This document shows positions 63,476-64,000 of a stretch of DNA of 64,000 nt, in pieces; the first letter of the stretch is position 1; every line of letters begins with the position of its first letter. The DNA is from Nostoc sp. 'Peltigera membranacea cyanobiont' N6 (GTDB lineage: Bacteria; Cyanobacteriota; Cyanobacteriia; Cyanobacteriales; Nostocaceae). Made by a program: the position numbers and the translations under genes. The notes under the pieces are model-generated. The model was not told the DNA's origin and ran no database searches. It saw nothing but the letters and a program-made list of their open reading frames with translations. The stretch lies in the NCBI RefSeq assembly GCF_002949735.1, contig NZ_CP026681.1:3162001-3226000 (forward strand), in the 5' to 3' direction.

Positions 63476-64000
63476 ATGGCAAATATCATTGGAAGCAACG
63501 GTAATGATAACCTACTGGGTACTTATCAAGCGGACACAATTAACGGTAAAGCAGGGAACGATACCATCACAGGTAACGGGGGTAACAACACCCTAACTGG
63601 TGGCGCTGGCAATGATGAATTTGTTTATGACTACATCATCAATAATATCGATATCATCACCGATTTTGGTGGCGTAGGTAAAGGAACACACCCAACAGCA
63701 GCAGTCATTGCCGAAGTTGACACTCTAAATTTTCAGGACGATAGTCGCTTGACTGCCCAAAATATGATCCTGACCCAGAATGGCAACAATCTGGAAATCA
63801 CCTTTGCAAATGCAGACTACTATCAAGACGACCCTACTCCCAAAGTCATTCTGCAAAACTTTGCCTTGGAAAATCTGGATAACCTCAGCAAATCCACTGG
63901 AGCGAGTGTAAACTTGGGCAATATCCTGTTTTATGGGCAAACTACCATCACAGATAGCTTTGATGTTTTTAATGCCAACTCTACCCAAAGTACTATTTTC
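63476..64000 (+). CDS. RTX-type calcium-binding repeat protein (partial, cut by window edge)
   Basis: 175 codons from ATG 63476, open to the window end. It begins with a row of nonapeptide-like RTX units (IIGSNGNDNLLGTYQADTIN, KAGNDTITGNGGNNTLTGGA, GNDEFVYD) that bind Ca2+ in a beta-roll. A TDFGGVGKGTH segment leads to a non-repeat region (VDTLNFQDDSRLTAQNMILT), common in cyanobacterial hemolysin-type proteins. Such proteins usually lack a signal peptide and leave by type I secretion. The weak AGGTAG about 10 nt before the start is a possible ribosome site. The C-terminus is outside the window. Confidence 0.85.
   Translation, partial: MANIIGSNGNDNLLGTYQADTINGKAGNDTITGNGGNNTLTGGAGNDEFVYDYIINNIDIITDFGGVGKGTHPTAAVIAEVDTLNFQDDSRLTAQNMILTQNGNNLEITFANADYYQDDPTPKVILQNFALENLDNLSKSTGASVNLGNILFYGQTTITDSFDVFNANSTQSTIF

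Noticed and set aside
63725..63988. 87-codon minus-strand frame near the right edge
   Set aside because: It is antisense to the RTX coding region, whose forward frame has clear nonapeptide repeats.
1..64000. tRNA and rRNA genes
   Set aside because: I scanned the spacers for cloverleaf-like arms and rRNA-like segments and saw none that I could defend; a dedicated tRNA search would settle this.

Overview
The window reads as chromosome from a filamentous, probably heterocyst-forming, Nostoc-like cyanobacterium. It carries photosystem II genes (psbA, psbI), several cyanobacterium-specific families (DUF3288, DUF3769, the PyrF-PyrE fusion, two AI-2E family permeases), many GCGATCGC (HIP1) octamers, heptameric STRR repeats (CCCCAAT, CCCCATT, CCCCAGT, GGAGGCA, TCATTTG types), MITE-like inverted-repeat elements, and about sixteen copies of a GC-rich palindromic repeat of the type 'gcgatgcctgcggcgggctacgcc'. 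I found no rRNA, tRNA, CRISPR array, prophage or complete IS transposase gene.

Layout. 0-9 kb: a Nudix hydrolase, phosphoglycerate kinase, a universal stress protein, a GDYXXLXY/DUF2157 pair, an RNA m5C methyltransferase, a second Nudix protein, a GH25 lysozyme and a DUF4232 lipoprotein. 9-18 kb: a very large alpha-2-macroglobulin lipoprotein divergent from a PBP1C-type penicillin-binding protein, the same partnership known from E. coli yfhM-pbpC. 18-27 kb: polyphosphate glucokinase, a 2TM protein, psbA with a Glu130 D1, chorismate synthase, a broken histidine kinase, DUF3288 and clpC. 27-33 kb: a toxin-antitoxin pair split by a MITE, an AI-2E permease, the UMP synthase fusion, a b-type cytochrome and a sensor kinase whose phospho-acceptor His is Asn.

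33.2-35.1 kb is a graveyard of gene relics (AAA-like, HicB and TPR fragments) crowded with palindromic repeats and a 21-bp minisatellite. 35-42 kb: a PD-(D/E)XK nuclease, an endonuclease/exonuclease/phosphatase plus cardiolipin synthase operon, an XPB-type helicase overlapping its Bax1-like (DUF790) nuclease, and a membrane adenylate cyclase. 42-57 kb: a hybrid histidine kinase, aconitase B, scpA, a second AI-2E permease, pdxH, an azoreductase, a large LptD/OstA-like outer-membrane protein (DUF3769) and psbI. 57-64 kb: a hexapeptide acyltransferase, long gene-poor stretches, a small cyanobacterial hypothetical, glycogen phosphorylase and the start of an RTX-type calcium-binding protein cut by the window edge.

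Most genes are ordinary housekeeping functions in short or single-gene units. The unusual signal is the way small repeats have invaded the region. The palindromic repeat lies in frame inside at least four proteins (the A2M lipoprotein, PBP1C, the sensor kinase and the DUF3769 protein) and seems to supply the start codon of a fifth. Other elements split a toxin-antitoxin operon and interrupt a hicB relic.
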